This document shows, piece after piece, positions 27,764 to 36,542 of a DNA stretch of 64,000 nt. Position numbers and translations under genes: made by a program. Within the stretch, counting starts at the first letter, position 1. The number at the start of each line of letters is the position of its first letter. This DNA is from Vibrio cincinnatiensis DSM 19608 (GTDB lineage: Bacteria > Pseudomonadota > Gammaproteobacteria > Enterobacterales > Vibrionaceae): NCBI RefSeq assembly GCF_900167345.1, contig NZ_FUXB01000001.1, positions 1-64,000 on the forward strand. Reading direction: 5' to 3'. The notes under the pieces were generated by a model. It worked only from the letters and a program-made list of their open reading frames with translations, made no database searches and had not been told where the DNA came from.

Positions 27764-29326
27764 ATGAAAGATATGATCCAACGTTTTGGCGCTGCGATGT
27801 TTGTTCCAGTGCTATTGTTTCCGGCAGCTGGGATGCTGCTTGGATTATCAGTTATGTTACTCAATCAAGATTTGTTTCCTTGGGCTGTTGAAGGGAGTAC
27901 TTGGGTAAAAGTATCCACTATCTTACTGCAGGCATCATTGGCGGTATTTAAGAATATGTCTTTGGTGTTTGCGGTGGGATTACCGATCGCCTTAGCAAAA
28001 TCAGCCTCTGGCCGTGCGGTACTGGCTACTTTAGTTTCTTACATTACCTTTAATTATGTAGTGGGTGGGATACTACAATTTTGGGGGCCAGAATTAGGGG
28101 TCAATTATGTCGCGGGTGAGCGTGGTTTAACGGATATTGGCGGAATTTTAACCCTGGATACTAACTTGATTGGTGCAATTGTGATTGCAGGGATCTCGGT
28201 ATGGGTTCACAACCGCTACTTTGACAAAAAATTACCAAACTGGGCGGCGGTGTTTGGCGGCACCCCATTAGTCGTGATCATTAGCTTTCCCATTATGGTG
28301 TTGCTGGCGATCGTCACCTGTTTAGTGTGGCCAAGCATTCAACATGGCATCAATAACTTACAAACCTTTTTAGTCTCTGCTGGTTCATTTGGGGTGTGGG
28401 TATTCACCTTCCTTGAGCGAATTATGATCCCAACAGGATTACATCATTTTGTTTATGGTCCGGTGTTTTATGGCCCTGTGGCTGTGGATGGTGGGACGGT
28501 GGCCTATTGGATTCAACATATTCCAGAGTTTGCGGCTAACCCAGCGCCACTGACCGAGCAGTTTCCTCAAGGTGGTTTGATGTTAACCGGGATGGGTAAA
28601 GTCTTTGGTTGTACGGGTATTGCACTCGCTTTATATTCTACAGCGAAGCCAAACAACAAAAAAATGGTCTTGGGTTTAGTTTTGGGCGCGTCTTTGACGG
28701 CCATACTCACCGGGATCACTGAGCCGATTGAGTTTACTTTCTTATTTATTGCTCCGCTATTGTTTGCTTTACACGCTGCGTTATCGGCGACCATGGCAAC
28801 GGTTGCTTATTGGTTTGGTGTGTCAGGTAACTTCCAGACAGGTTTGATTGATTTTGTGTTCCAAAACTGGCTACCTTTGGGCAGCAATCATGCTGGAACT
28901 TATGTCATTCAAGTTTTCATTGGCTTAAGTTTTACCGCTATCTATTTTGTTGTTTTTCGTACCTTAATTTTAAAATACGATATTCCTACTCCTGGGCGTG
29001 GTGATGCGCAAGCTAAGCTATACACTAAATCTGACTTTAAAAAAGGTGCGGCGGTTGGTGAGGAAGCGAACACTAGCGAAGACAGCCAAGCGCTGGCCTT
29101 TATTGAGGGGTTAGGAGGTAAAGAAAATATTGCGTTACTGACTAACTGTGCCACTCGCTTAAGAGTAAAAGTACATTATCCAGAAAACGTTGCTGAAACA
29201 GAATTCTTTCAACACCATGGAGCAGTAAATGTGGTGAGAAATGGCGACAGTTTTCAAATTATTGTAGGTTTAACTGTTCCTCAAGTTAGAGAAGAAATGA
29301 GCCAACATATACGATTACCTACCTAA
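27764..29326 (+). CDS. PTS alpha-glucoside-type transporter subunit IICB
   Basis: The 520-residue protein has an EIIC membrane domain (about 1-410; RFGAAMFVPVLLFPAAGMLLG, GLHHFVYGPVFYGP and TGITEPIEFTFLF) fused to a C-terminal EIIB domain (about 440-520) with the phosphorylated cysteine in ALLTNCATRLRVKV. It imports and phosphorylates an alpha-glucoside, which the GH4 enzyme then hydrolyses. No EIIA is encoded nearby, so a general EIIA-Glc probably donates phosphate. AAAGGATGAGG precedes the ATG, and a terminator follows. Confidence 0.9.
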   Translation: MKDMIQRFGAAMFVPVLLFPAAGMLLGLSVMLLNQDLFPWAVEGSTWVKVSTILLQASLAVFKNMSLVFAVGLPIALAKSASGRAVLATLVSYITFNYVVGGILQFWGPELGVNYVAGERGLTDIGGILTLDTNLIGAIVIAGISVWVHNRYFDKKLPNWAAVFGGTPLVVIISFPIMVLLAIVTCLVWPSIQHGINNLQTFLVSAGSFGVWVFTFLERIMIPTGLHHFVYGPVFYGPVAVDGGTVAYWIQHIPEFAANPAPLTEQFPQGGLMLTGMGKVFGCTGIALALYSTAKPNNKKMVLGLVLGASLTAILTGITEPIEFTFLFIAPLLFALHAALSATMATVAYWFGVSGNFQTGLIDFVFQNWLPLGSNHAGTYVIQVFIGLSFTAIYFVVFRTLILKYDIPTPGRGDAQAKLYTKSDFKKGAAVGEEANTSEDSQALAFIEGLGGKENIALLTNCATRLRVKVHYPENVAETEFFQHHGAVNVVRNGDSFQIIVGLTVPQVREEMSQHIRLPT

Positions 29327-29368
29327 TCGCCGGTTTGCTCCTGAGCTTATCGTTAATAGGCAACCCCC

Positions 29369-29401
29369 AGCCCCTGCCATTTGTAAGGTAGGGGCTTTTT
29401 G
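29369..29401 (+). terminator. Intrinsic terminator of the alpha-glucoside operon
   Basis: AGCCCCTGCC pairs with GGTAGGGGCT (one G-U pair) around an eight-base loop, followed by five T. Confidence 0.9.
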
Positions 29402-29600
29402 TATAGAGCCCCCAGCTAGACTGTGCAATGCAGCTTCGCTTAAGGGAACAGCATTGCGACTATGTTGGAGGACGTTTTTATATGAAATTAGTATAAATTA
29501 ATGAATTACTATTTTATCACGTCTTATAAAGTATCTTGAAAGCGTGAGATGTGGAAAAGAAGAGCAACAAAGTTAAATTATTATCGAACAAAATGCGACA

Positions 29601-30341
29601 CTATACGGTGTAGACCTCGACGTTTTGATTTTTTAGATATTCAATATCACTAGCCGGTGCTTTACCATCGGTCAATAAAATGGAGATGCTGGTTGTTGCA
29701 CCGATGGTTGATGGGAAGATTTTTCCGAATTTACTGGAATCCGTTAAAATAATATTTCGTCTTTTTTTCGCTAAAATGGCTGAAGCGATATCAGCTCGCA
29801 TCATATCACAACTAGTAAAACCGGTATCTTGATGGAACCCATCAATACCTAAAAAAGCCGTACTGAAATGAATATGTTCGATACATATTTTGGTGAGTGG
29901 GCCGACGAGACTTTCTGCTTGATGCTGATAAACCCCCCCTAATAAAATGATATTGGCGGAGGTATTGCGCAAAAGGTGTGCAATATAGGCAGAGGGGGTA
30001 ATAATGGTTACATCGCCTCTGTCCGCAAGAACACGCGCAAGTAAAGCATTGGCACTACCGCCTTCAATTAATACGGTCTCATGCGGGGATACAAGTTCAG
30101 AGGCTTTTTCGGCTAACGTCTGTTTGATGTCAAAGGAAACTTCTAAACGGGAATCAATATTATCGTTTTGCAGTGATATTGCCGCGCCATGAACACGCTT
30201 CAAGTACCCACTTTGTTCTAAGAAATTAAGATCTTGGCGAATGGTTACGCCAGACACTCCGATAATTTCAATCAGCTCTGATACTTGAATGCGATTCGCT
30301 TTATTGACTAAATGTAAAATTTCACTCTGTCTAGAATTCAT
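29601..30341 (-). CDS. DeoR family transcriptional regulator
   Basis: The 246-residue regulator has the DeoR helix-turn-helix (VSELIEIIGVSGVTIRQDLNFLEQSGYLKRVHGAA, about 19-53) and a C-terminal phosphosugar-sensor domain (ETVLIEGGSANALLARVL, ILLGGVYQ, AFLGIDGFHQDTGFT). It lies behind the glycyl radical enzyme gene on the same strand. A 14-base palindrome occurs both before this gene and in the ybiY-fsaA promoter region, so it probably controls the radical pathway and itself, sensing a phosphorylated sugar intermediate. Confidence 0.87.
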   Translation of the reverse strand: MNSRQSEILHLVNKANRIQVSELIEIIGVSGVTIRQDLNFLEQSGYLKRVHGAAISLQNDNIDSRLEVSFDIKQTLAEKASELVSPHETVLIEGGSANALLARVLADRGDVTIITPSAYIAHLLRNTSANIILLGGVYQHQAESLVGPLTKICIEHIHFSTAFLGIDGFHQDTGFTSCDMMRADIASAILAKKRRNIILTDSSKFGKIFPSTIGATTSISILLTDGKAPASDIEYLKNQNVEVYTV

Positions 30342-30362
30342 GACGTTTGCTCGAATAGAGAA

Positions 30363-30401
30363 GAGGCACCATTATAGTGCCTCTTTGTTTCATTTGAAAC
30401 A
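30363..30401 (-). promoter_or_regulatory. Overlapping hairpin, promoter and operator before the deoR-type gene
   Basis: On the minus strand the palindrome GTTTCAAATGAAAC (30401-30388) is followed by the hairpin AGAGGCAC-TATAATG-GTGCCTCT (30385-30363). Its loop contains the perfect -10 sequence TATAAT. The -35 position falls in the palindrome. A U-tract is lacking, so the hairpin is at most a weak terminator of the upstream gene. Confidence 0.55.
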
Positions 30402-30416
30402 CAAGTGAAGTTTCAA

Positions 30417-32840
30417 TTATAACTCATGCTCTGTACGGGCGATGATGTCGTCTTGCGCATCTGGCGAGAGCGCGGTGAAGAAGGCCGAGTAGCCTGCGAC
30501 GCGTACGACTAAGTCACGATATTGTTCTGGATTCTTCTTGGCAGCCAACAAGGTATCGCGTGAGACGATATTGTACTGTACATGCCATCCTTTGTGATGG
30601 TTGAAGAAGGTACGGATCAACATTGAAAGCTTGTGTTTATCCCCTTCAGACGCGACCGCTGATGGGCTTAACTTCTGGTTAAGCAGTACACCACCAAGAA
30701 TCTTGTTTGCTGGGATCTTACCCACCGAGTTGTAGACAGCCGTTGGCCCTAAGCGATCTGAGCCAGATGCTGGGCTTGCCCCCTCTGCCAGTGGCGTTTT
30801 CGCTTTACGACCATCTGGCGTTGCCATGGTTGATGCACCAAATGGCACGTTCGCGGAAATACTTGATGTACCGGCGTAGTAGCCGCCACCAATTGGGCCG
30901 CGACCATGACGTGTGTTGACGAACTGTTCTAGCTCATCAATGTAAACTTGGTAGGCATTGGCGAGTAGTTGGTCTACCGTGTCATCATCGTTACCGTATT
31001 TGGGCGCGAAATTGATTAAACGTTGACGAAGCTGTTCGTTCTCAAGACCTTCGAAATTTTCTTCTAAGGCTTTTGCCAGCTCTGGCTGGGTGATTTGCGC
31101 ATCATCGAAAACAAGGTGTTTGATTGCCGCTAGGCTGTTTCCCAAGTTTGCGATTCCCACTTGTAAGCCAGATACCCAATCGTATTTTGCGCCGCCTTCT
31201 TTCACGGTTTTACCGCGAGCTAAACAATCGTTTACCAGCGTTGAACAGAAGATGTCTTGCGCTTGTTGTTCAAGCACACTATCGACCACGGTATCGATCT
31301 CAATCGATTTACGCGTGTAGTAACGGATTTGTTCGGCCCAAGAGGCGATCACTTGCTCAAAGTTCTCGAAGTTGCCTTTTGCCAAAGACTTATCGTGTGG
31401 TAAGAAAGCGTTACCTGTTGTCGCATCTATACCTTCGTTCAGCGCGGCCAACAGGATCCGAGCAAAGTTAATAAAACTCATACCGGTACAACGGTAACCC
31501 CATTTGCCCGGAACCGCCGTTTCGATACAGCCGATAGATGCGTAGTTATAAGCGTCTTGTTTCTCTACGCCCAGCTTGATGAATTCAGGAATCACAATTT
31601 CATCGTTGTTAAAGGCAGGCATACCAAAGCCACATTTAATCACGTCAATGCAGCCCATCAAGAACGCTTGGTTCAAACCTTCATGGTAACGCACACTCAA
31701 GTTAGGTTGCGTCGAACGAAGCTGACCACAAGATTCCAAAATCGCCCAAGACAGAGGATTGACGGCATCTTCTGGCTCACCGTTTTCATTTAACTTCTGA
31801 CCGCCGATACAGACGTTTTGATAAAGCGGCGATCCTGCTGAGGCTTTGGAGTGCGCGCCGGAGCGAATTTTGTTCACTTCAAGCAGCTTTAACCAGCAGC
31901 TTTGCAATAGTTCAAGGGCGAAAGCTTTGCTCATTACGCCATGTTCAAGATCACGTACGTAGTAGTCGTTGAGGTATTGATCCATCCGACCAAATGATAC
32001 CGAGTGGCCGTTCGACTCAATTTGCAACATCAACTGCACAAAATAGCTCAGTTGCAGTGCTTGCCAGAAGTTGGTTGGGGCATAGTAGGCAACATGACGA
32101 CAGATGTGTGCGATTGTCTCTAGTTCCTTTGCTCTCTCTGGTCGTGTTTCGCTTGTTGCCATTTTTTGCGCAAGATCAGCGTAACTTACCATGTGCTCTT
32201 GAATCGCCAGCAACACGATTTCGACAGATTTATAGAACTGCTCTTTCTTTAGCCCTTCAAATGTCGAGACATCATTGTTGGCGCGATGCTGACGAACCTC
32301 ATCTAATAGCCCATTCATACCTAGCTTAAGGATTTTCTCGTTATCAACGGCTAGGTGAGCGTCACCAGACGTCATATTCCCTTCGGCTTTGATGATGCTG
32401 CTGGCTAAGATCTCTTGCTGCTCATCGGTAAATAACCCATAGCAACGGTCTTGGACAGTTTTACCGCGCCAGTATGGTGTCATCGTGTGGATGCGTTGTT
32501 TGTCTTGTTCGGTGACAGTAAAACCTGCTCCTGGGCGATCGGCCAGTTCATCGATTTCTGCTTCAATCCAACGTACGGTGTATTCAGGGAAGATAGGTGC
32601 TGCACGTACTTTGCTTGCTTGGTTACCGACAATCAGTTCATCATGTTTAATCCAAATGGTACGAGTCCGTAAGTGCTCTTGGAGTGCTAAAGCACGCTGG
32701 ACTATCACAGGTTTGTCCTCGTTGGCCTGATAAGCACGAGTGTAGGCCTCAGCACGCTCGGTACAGATAGGTGGTGTGACGATATTGATCAGGGCCGATT
32801 TGTGCGCTTTGATACGCTCAGGAAGGGTGTTCAGATTCAT
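30417..32840 (-). CDS. ybiW: Glycyl radical enzyme, YbiW type (probable 1,5-anhydroglucitol-6-phosphate lyase)
   Basis: The 807-residue protein has the catalytic cysteine in YASIGCIETA (Cys438, Glu440) and the radical-bearing glycine in VRVAGYSAFF (Gly783). It is strongly similar over its whole length to E. coli YbiW, for example in KAEGNMTSGDAHLA and QIESNGHSVSFGRMDQYL. I recall published work assigning YbiW to ring-opening of 1,5-anhydroglucitol-6-phosphate to 1-deoxyfructose-6-phosphate, which FsaA then cleaves. The neighbours, an activase and an FsaA, match this pathway. The enzyme must be strictly anaerobic. The start is preceded by AGAGGTTAACC, and the gene follows its activase after two bases. 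Confidence 0.92.
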   Translation of the reverse strand: MNLNTLPERIKAHKSALINIVTPPICTERAEAYTRAYQANEDKPVIVQRALALQEHLRTRTIWIKHDELIVGNQASKVRAAPIFPEYTVRWIEAEIDELADRPGAGFTVTEQDKQRIHTMTPYWRGKTVQDRCYGLFTDEQQEILASSIIKAEGNMTSGDAHLAVDNEKILKLGMNGLLDEVRQHRANNDVSTFEGLKKEQFYKSVEIVLLAIQEHMVSYADLAQKMATSETRPERAKELETIAHICRHVAYYAPTNFWQALQLSYFVQLMLQIESNGHSVSFGRMDQYLNDYYVRDLEHGVMSKAFALELLQSCWLKLLEVNKIRSGAHSKASAGSPLYQNVCIGGQKLNENGEPEDAVNPLSWAILESCGQLRSTQPNLSVRYHEGLNQAFLMGCIDVIKCGFGMPAFNNDEIVIPEFIKLGVEKQDAYNYASIGCIETAVPGKWGYRCTGMSFINFARILLAALNEGIDATTGNAFLPHDKSLAKGNFENFEQVIASWAEQIRYYTRKSIEIDTVVDSVLEQQAQDIFCSTLVNDCLARGKTVKEGGAKYDWVSGLQVGIANLGNSLAAIKHLVFDDAQITQPELAKALEENFEGLENEQLRQRLINFAPKYGNDDDTVDQLLANAYQVYIDELEQFVNTRHGRGPIGGGYYAGTSSISANVPFGASTMATPDGRKAKTPLAEGASPASGSDRLGPTAVYNSVGKIPANKILGGVLLNQKLSPSAVASEGDKHKLSMLIRTFFNHHKGWHVQYNIVSRDTLLAAKKNPEQYRDLVVRVAGYSAFFTALSPDAQDDIIARTEHEL

Positions 32841-32842
32841 GG

Positions 32843-33772
32843 TTAACCTCTTACAATCACGTTGAGTTGAGTATGATCGCTTGCGTATTGCATGGCGCTT
32901 TCTAGGAGTTCTGGCTTGTTTAATGGTTTGTCAGAACACAGGTACGGCATATCGAGCAAACGGTATTTATTGATGCCGAGTGTGTGGTACGGCAGCAAAT
33001 GAAGTTCTTGGCAGCTTGTTAGTGAAGCGGCAAAATCGATGATGTTGTGTAACTCTTCGAGGGTGTCGTTAAAACCCGGTACAACGGGCACGCGAATCAC
33101 AATCCGCTTGGCGATGGGAGCCAGTTTTCGGAAATTGTCTTTGATGCGTTTTAGTGAACCTTTGGCCCAGCTAAGAAATTTTTCTTCATCGGTGTGTTTT
33201 AGATCTGCGAGCCAGCAATCGATGTGTGGGGCCACTTTTGCCACATTCTTCCATGGCACATGCATGCACGATTCAATCGCGGTAGAGACTTGATTGCTCT
33301 GTAAACGTTGTGCGAGTTCGGCGACTAAATCGGCTTGCATTAATGGCTCACCTCCCGAGAATGTCACACCGCCTTGGCTTTGGTCATAGAAAGGCTTGTC
33401 TTTCATTAATAGCTTAAACAGCTCGTCTGATTGTGTTTCTTCTCCACATACACTGAGTGCTTGAGTCGGACAAACATTTTGCAGCGCAATCAGTTGATCG
33501 TCTGTGATTGCTTGACGATTGATGGTGATCTGGTTATTAAGACGTCGAATGCCATCATTAAGCTCGTCATCGTTTACTGTCGCTTGATAAGCGGAGACAC
33601 ACAGTTGGCAATCTGCCATACAGCTTCGTGGATCAAAAAGTAACGAGCGTTTTTCGCTGCGGCTTTCTGGGTTTTGGCACCAAGGGCAAGACAAACTGCA
33701 CCCTTTAAGAAAAAGAATGGAACGAATGCCGTCACCATCATGGGTAGAGAATCTCTGAATATTAAAATACAT
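32843..33772 (-). CDS. ybiY: Glycyl radical enzyme activating protein, YbiY type
   Basis: This 309-residue radical SAM protein has CSLSCPWC (CX3CX2C) near residue 25, an inserted ferredoxin-like part (CMADCQLC with a later CPTQAL), and FSGGEPLMQ for SAM binding. It abstracts hydrogen from the glycine of the adjacent YbiW-type enzyme to install the radical. It starts 224 bases from the divergent fsaA, with an FNR box and a regulator palindrome between, and is the first gene of the ybiY-ybiW-deoR unit. Confidence 0.92.
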   Translation of the reverse strand: MYFNIQRFSTHDGDGIRSILFLKGCSLSCPWCQNPESRSEKRSLLFDPRSCMADCQLCVSAYQATVNDDELNDGIRRLNNQITINRQAITDDQLIALQNVCPTQALSVCGEETQSDELFKLLMKDKPFYDQSQGGVTFSGGEPLMQADLVAELAQRLQSNQVSTAIESCMHVPWKNVAKVAPHIDCWLADLKHTDEEKFLSWAKGSLKRIKDNFRKLAPIAKRIVIRVPVVPGFNDTLEELHNIIDFAASLTSCQELHLLPYHTLGINKYRLLDMPYLCSDKPLNKPELLESAMQYASDHTQLNVIVRG

Positions 33773-33892
33773 TTCTGCTTACCTCTTGGATTACGCTTCG
33801 CGGTTGACACTTATGGGTCACTTTTCTTTGGTTGATCGCTTCATTTGCGTGTGTATCAACTGCACCAATCTTTCATATTGTGAAATTAGATT

Positions 33893-33906
33893 GTTTCAAA
33901 TGAAAT
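33893..33906. promoter_or_regulatory. Putative operator of the DeoR-type regulator between ybiY and fsaA
   Basis: GTTTCAAATGAAAT differs in one base from the GTTTCAAATGAAAC found upstream of the deoR-type gene. A related inverted repeat, TTTCA-N5-TGAAA, lies at 33871-33885. Confidence 0.6.
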
Positions 33907-33911
33907 TTCAA

Positions 33912-33925
33912 TTGATCAAAATCAA
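33912..33925. promoter_or_regulatory. FNR binding site between ybiY and fsaA
   Basis: TTGATCAAAATCAA is a perfect match to the FNR consensus. Its centre is 41.5 bases before the start predicted from the -10 box at 33948, the position of class II activation. Confidence 0.82.
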
Positions 33926-33947
33926 GATCGGGTACGATTGTCAGATC

Positions 33948-33953
33948 TATAGT
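33948..33953 (+). promoter_or_regulatory. -10 box of fsaA (TATAGT)
   Basis: TATAGT is placed correctly relative to the FNR box for activation. No good -35 box is seen, as is usual for class II FNR promoters. Confidence 0.55.
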
Positions 33954-33995
33954 GATCCCATCATCAAAACGAAGAGATTGTTTAAGGTGGGAACC

Positions 33996-34670
33996 ATGAT
34001 TGAACTTTATTTAGATACGGCTGATGTGGCAGAAGTGAAACGTTTTAACCAATGCTTACCGCTAAAAGGTGTGACAACTAACCCAAGCATTTTGGCAAAG
34101 TCAAAACAGGGGCTCAATGACACCCTCGCAGGCATGCAAGAAGCCCTTGGCAGTCACGCTCGCTTTCATGCTCAGGTGGTGAGTTCTACGGTCGAAGGCA
34201 TGGTTGCAGAAGCGTGCCAACTCCATGAATTACCTTATGATATGGTGGTAAAAGTGCCTGCAACAGAAACGGGCTTGGCTGCAATTAAGTTGATGAAAAA
34301 AGAAGGAATTCAGGTTCTTGCGACGGCGATTTACTCGGCTCAACAAGGTTTCCTTGCGGCACTGTGTGGTGCTGACTACTTAGCCCCTTATGTCAACCGT
34401 ATTGATGCGATGAACGGTAATGGTGTTGAAGTGGTTGCAGACCTTCAATTGCTGTTGGATCAAAACCAATTACCGGCGAAGATTTTGGCTGCTAGCTTCA
34501 AGAATACTCAGCAAGCGATGGCAGTCATGAAACTGGGCATTGAAGCGATTACGCTACCGACCGATGTGGCAGCGCAAATGTTCGCTCACCCAGCAGTAAA
34601 ACCAGCGGTGGAGCAGTTCGAGAAAGACTGGAAAGAGGTGTTCGGCGAGAAACTTTCATTTGAAAGTTAG
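33996..34670 (+). CDS. fsaA: Fructose-6-phosphate aldolase (FsaA-type transaldolase)
   Basis: The 224-residue protein has the transaldolase-like N-terminus MIELYLDTADVAEV, GVTTNPSILAKS and the Schiff-base lysine in MVVKVPATETG (Lys86), as well as APYVNRIDAMNGNG. FSA enzymes cleave fructose-6-phosphate and, in the radical pathway, 1-deoxyfructose-6-phosphate to glyceraldehyde-3-phosphate and hydroxyacetone. AAGGTGGGAACC precedes the ATG. The gene is divergent from the activase and shares its FNR and DeoR-type sites, so the three genes are probably induced together without oxygen. Confidence 0.92.
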   Translation: MIELYLDTADVAEVKRFNQCLPLKGVTTNPSILAKSKQGLNDTLAGMQEALGSHARFHAQVVSSTVEGMVAEACQLHELPYDMVVKVPATETGLAAIKLMKKEGIQVLATAIYSAQQGFLAALCGADYLAPYVNRIDAMNGNGVEVVADLQLLLDQNQLPAKILAASFKNTQQAMAVMKLGIEAITLPTDVAAQMFAHPAVKPAVEQFEKDWKEVFGEKLSFES

Positions 34671-34708
34671 AATGTTTTAATTAATGGGTGAGCTTTATCT
34701 GTCTTGGT

Positions 34709-34736
34709 GGGCACTCGACTATTTTGAGTGCCCTTT
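34709..34736 (+). terminator. Intrinsic terminator of fsaA
   Basis: GGGCACTC and GAGTGCCC flank a nine-base loop and run into TTTAT, 38 bases after the stop. Confidence 0.82.
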
Positions 34737-34824
34737 ATGTGCTCATCACCTGACGCAATTACCCACTGTGAAATTTATCTGATATTTTAGAATAAAATAC
34801 ACTGAAAAGGCGGCTTATCTGAGA

Positions 34825-35961
34825 TTAGAACGTGGTTTTGAGAGCCGCTTTGACAGCCTTATTTAACTTATTTAACACCAATTCGAATACCCAACGAATA
34901 AAGGAGTAGGTGAATTTAATCGAGATGTGAGCCCCTTTGCCAGCAAATACCAACATATGTCCCAGCAAGCCTTTGACTCGTTCGGCAAATTCACCAGAGA
35001 GTTCTGATATTTTAACAATTGAACGCGCAAGAGCATCATAGATTGTCGCAATACCAGCGCCTACACTTTGCAGAGCAAAGACTGACGCCGCGGAACCACC
35101 ATCGACTAACAGAGTCAGGATCGCGGCCGAAATCTTATCTGCCCAATCAGCTGAAGGTTTCGCTTGCAGTCGATTTTCGTAATTCAAAACAACTCGTTTA
35201 AAAGCCGAGTTTGCCTTTTGAAAACCAAGGTTATCCCACGTTGATGTCTTTGCATGAGAACTGTACTCCGACATAAAATGTGTACTAGGAAGAAGGCCTT
35301 GAGCACGATTCAATATATACTCTGAACCATCATAAGGCACATGATAAAAAGGCCATACTGGTACTTTGGTCACAGGATCGGCACCATTTACACAGCGAAA
35401 ATGCATCGATATACGAGACGATGAGTTCAACGAAAAAGATTTTAATCCGACTCTTGGTGAACCAAAAGTATACAAATTAACTTTTCCTTTAAACTCTGGA
35501 GAAGCAGCAATCCAATTCGCAACCAGCGTCGCTAAAGCGCCACCTAAACTATGCCCAACACAGTGAATGGTACCATTACTTGTTATCGGATTATCACGAA
35601 GAAAACGAGTTAGACCTTTTCTCATAGAATAGAACGTAGACTGAAAACCCGAATGTACTATCTCTCCAGTGTCTGTTCCTTTTCCACTACACGTTAGATT
35701 CGTGATCCCGTCAGCTAATGCTGCGGTGCCCCTGAAAGCTAAAACAAGATCATGCTTATAACGCTGACTTTTTCCCTTACCTAGCAGAGCAAAACCAGTT
35801 TCAGGACGAAAGAAAAAACCACCACTAGTGCCTGTGATCATGTCCTTGAAAGAGAAGTCATTGCGAAGAGCAAGTGGTACTTCTAAATCCTTTAAATTCT
35901 GCTTTATAGAGTAGGCAGTCACCGCCAAGTAACTTGCCTGTTTTGGAGAAATTTCATTCAT
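34825..35961 (-). CDS. Class 3 lipase family protein, possible secreted antibacterial effector
   Basis: The 378-residue protein has the alpha/beta hydrolase nucleophile elbow in HCVGHSLGGALATL (Ser138), with Asp195 (NGADPVTKVP) and His207 (FYHVPYDG) as probable triad partners. DLVLAFRGTA is the usual class 3 lipase strand. No signal peptide is present. The C-terminal third (from about 255) has amphipathic and hydrophobic helices that could insert into membranes. It directly follows a gene for an exported protein, the layout of type VI lipase effectors and their immunity proteins. No secretion genes are nearby. Confidence 0.8.
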   Translation of the reverse strand: MNEISPKQASYLAVTAYSIKQNLKDLEVPLALRNDFSFKDMITGTSGGFFFRPETGFALLGKGKSQRYKHDLVLAFRGTAALADGITNLTCSGKGTDTGEIVHSGFQSTFYSMRKGLTRFLRDNPITSNGTIHCVGHSLGGALATLVANWIAASPEFKGKVNLYTFGSPRVGLKSFSLNSSSRISMHFRCVNGADPVTKVPVWPFYHVPYDGSEYILNRAQGLLPSTHFMSEYSSHAKTSTWDNLGFQKANSAFKRVVLNYENRLQAKPSADWADKISAAILTLLVDGGSAASVFALQSVGAGIATIYDALARSIVKISELSGEFAERVKGLLGHMLVFAGKGAHISIKFTYSFIRWVFELVLNKLNKAVKAALKTTF

Positions 35962-35963
35962 AA

Positions 35964-36542
35964 CTAATCAGCCATATCATCTTTTGCAATGTAAGTATCA
36001 GTGTATTCGTCGTATAAATAAGTGGTTACTCCGTCGTGGTTCCAATCACAAATTGAGTAAACAGAGATAGGTAAGCCCTTTTCCGGAGCAACATCCACCT
36101 CATGAATACGCTCAATATTGGTTAACTCACAATTAACATTCGAGAGCATTGAGAGTAATGGTTTTCTTCCATCTGGTGGTGCCCAAACGCCCCAGACTTT
36201 CTTTTGATCACCCTTCCAATTGAGATAAATTTTTTGATGGACGTTTAAGCTCCCACCAAATATATCTCCGGGAGCTCGTGACCGAATAGTAACGCCAGGA
36301 AAGAAGAACTCACCTAGTTCATTGGTTTGGGCTTCATCTTTTAGCGTTTTTCCATTTTTATATGGTTCATAATAAAGTTCTCGATAAACCGTTAGCCCGG
36401 CTTGAGGTTCGCCATTAAGCTTGATGACACCACGAACCTCTGGTGACATTTCTACATCGTACTTTTTAAACGGCCAAATCATTGCACTTGCTCCTATCGA
36501 AAATAGAGCTAAGACCAATATAAGCGAGTGTTTTTTAGCCAT
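35964..36542 (-). CDS. Exported DUF6795-like protein, probable immunity partner of the lipase
   Basis: The 192-residue protein starts with a signal peptide (HSLILVLALFSIGASA) followed by SPEVRGVIKLNGEPQAGLTVYRELYYE, a carboxypeptidase regulatory-like beta-sandwich resembling DUF6795. This family occurs beside predicted toxins in Vibrio, according to my recollection. A periplasmic location fits protection against a phospholipase acting in the periplasm. The stop codon is two bases from the lipase start. GAGAAAG precedes its ATG. The DUF name is my recognition, not a computed match. Confidence 0.6.
   Translation of the reverse strand: MAKKHSLILVLALFSIGASAMIWPFKKYDVEMSPEVRGVIKLNGEPQAGLTVYRELYYEPYKNGKTLKDEAQTNELGEFFFPGVTIRSRAPGDIFGGSLNVHQKIYLNWKGDQKKVWGVWAPPDGRKPLLSMLSNVNCELTNIERIHEVDVAPEKGLPISVYSICDWNHDGVTTYLYDEYTDTYIAKDDMAD

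Noticed and set aside
31124..31471. 115-codon frame antisense to the glycyl radical enzyme gene
   Set aside because: Strong coding conservation on the opposite strand explains it as a shadow.
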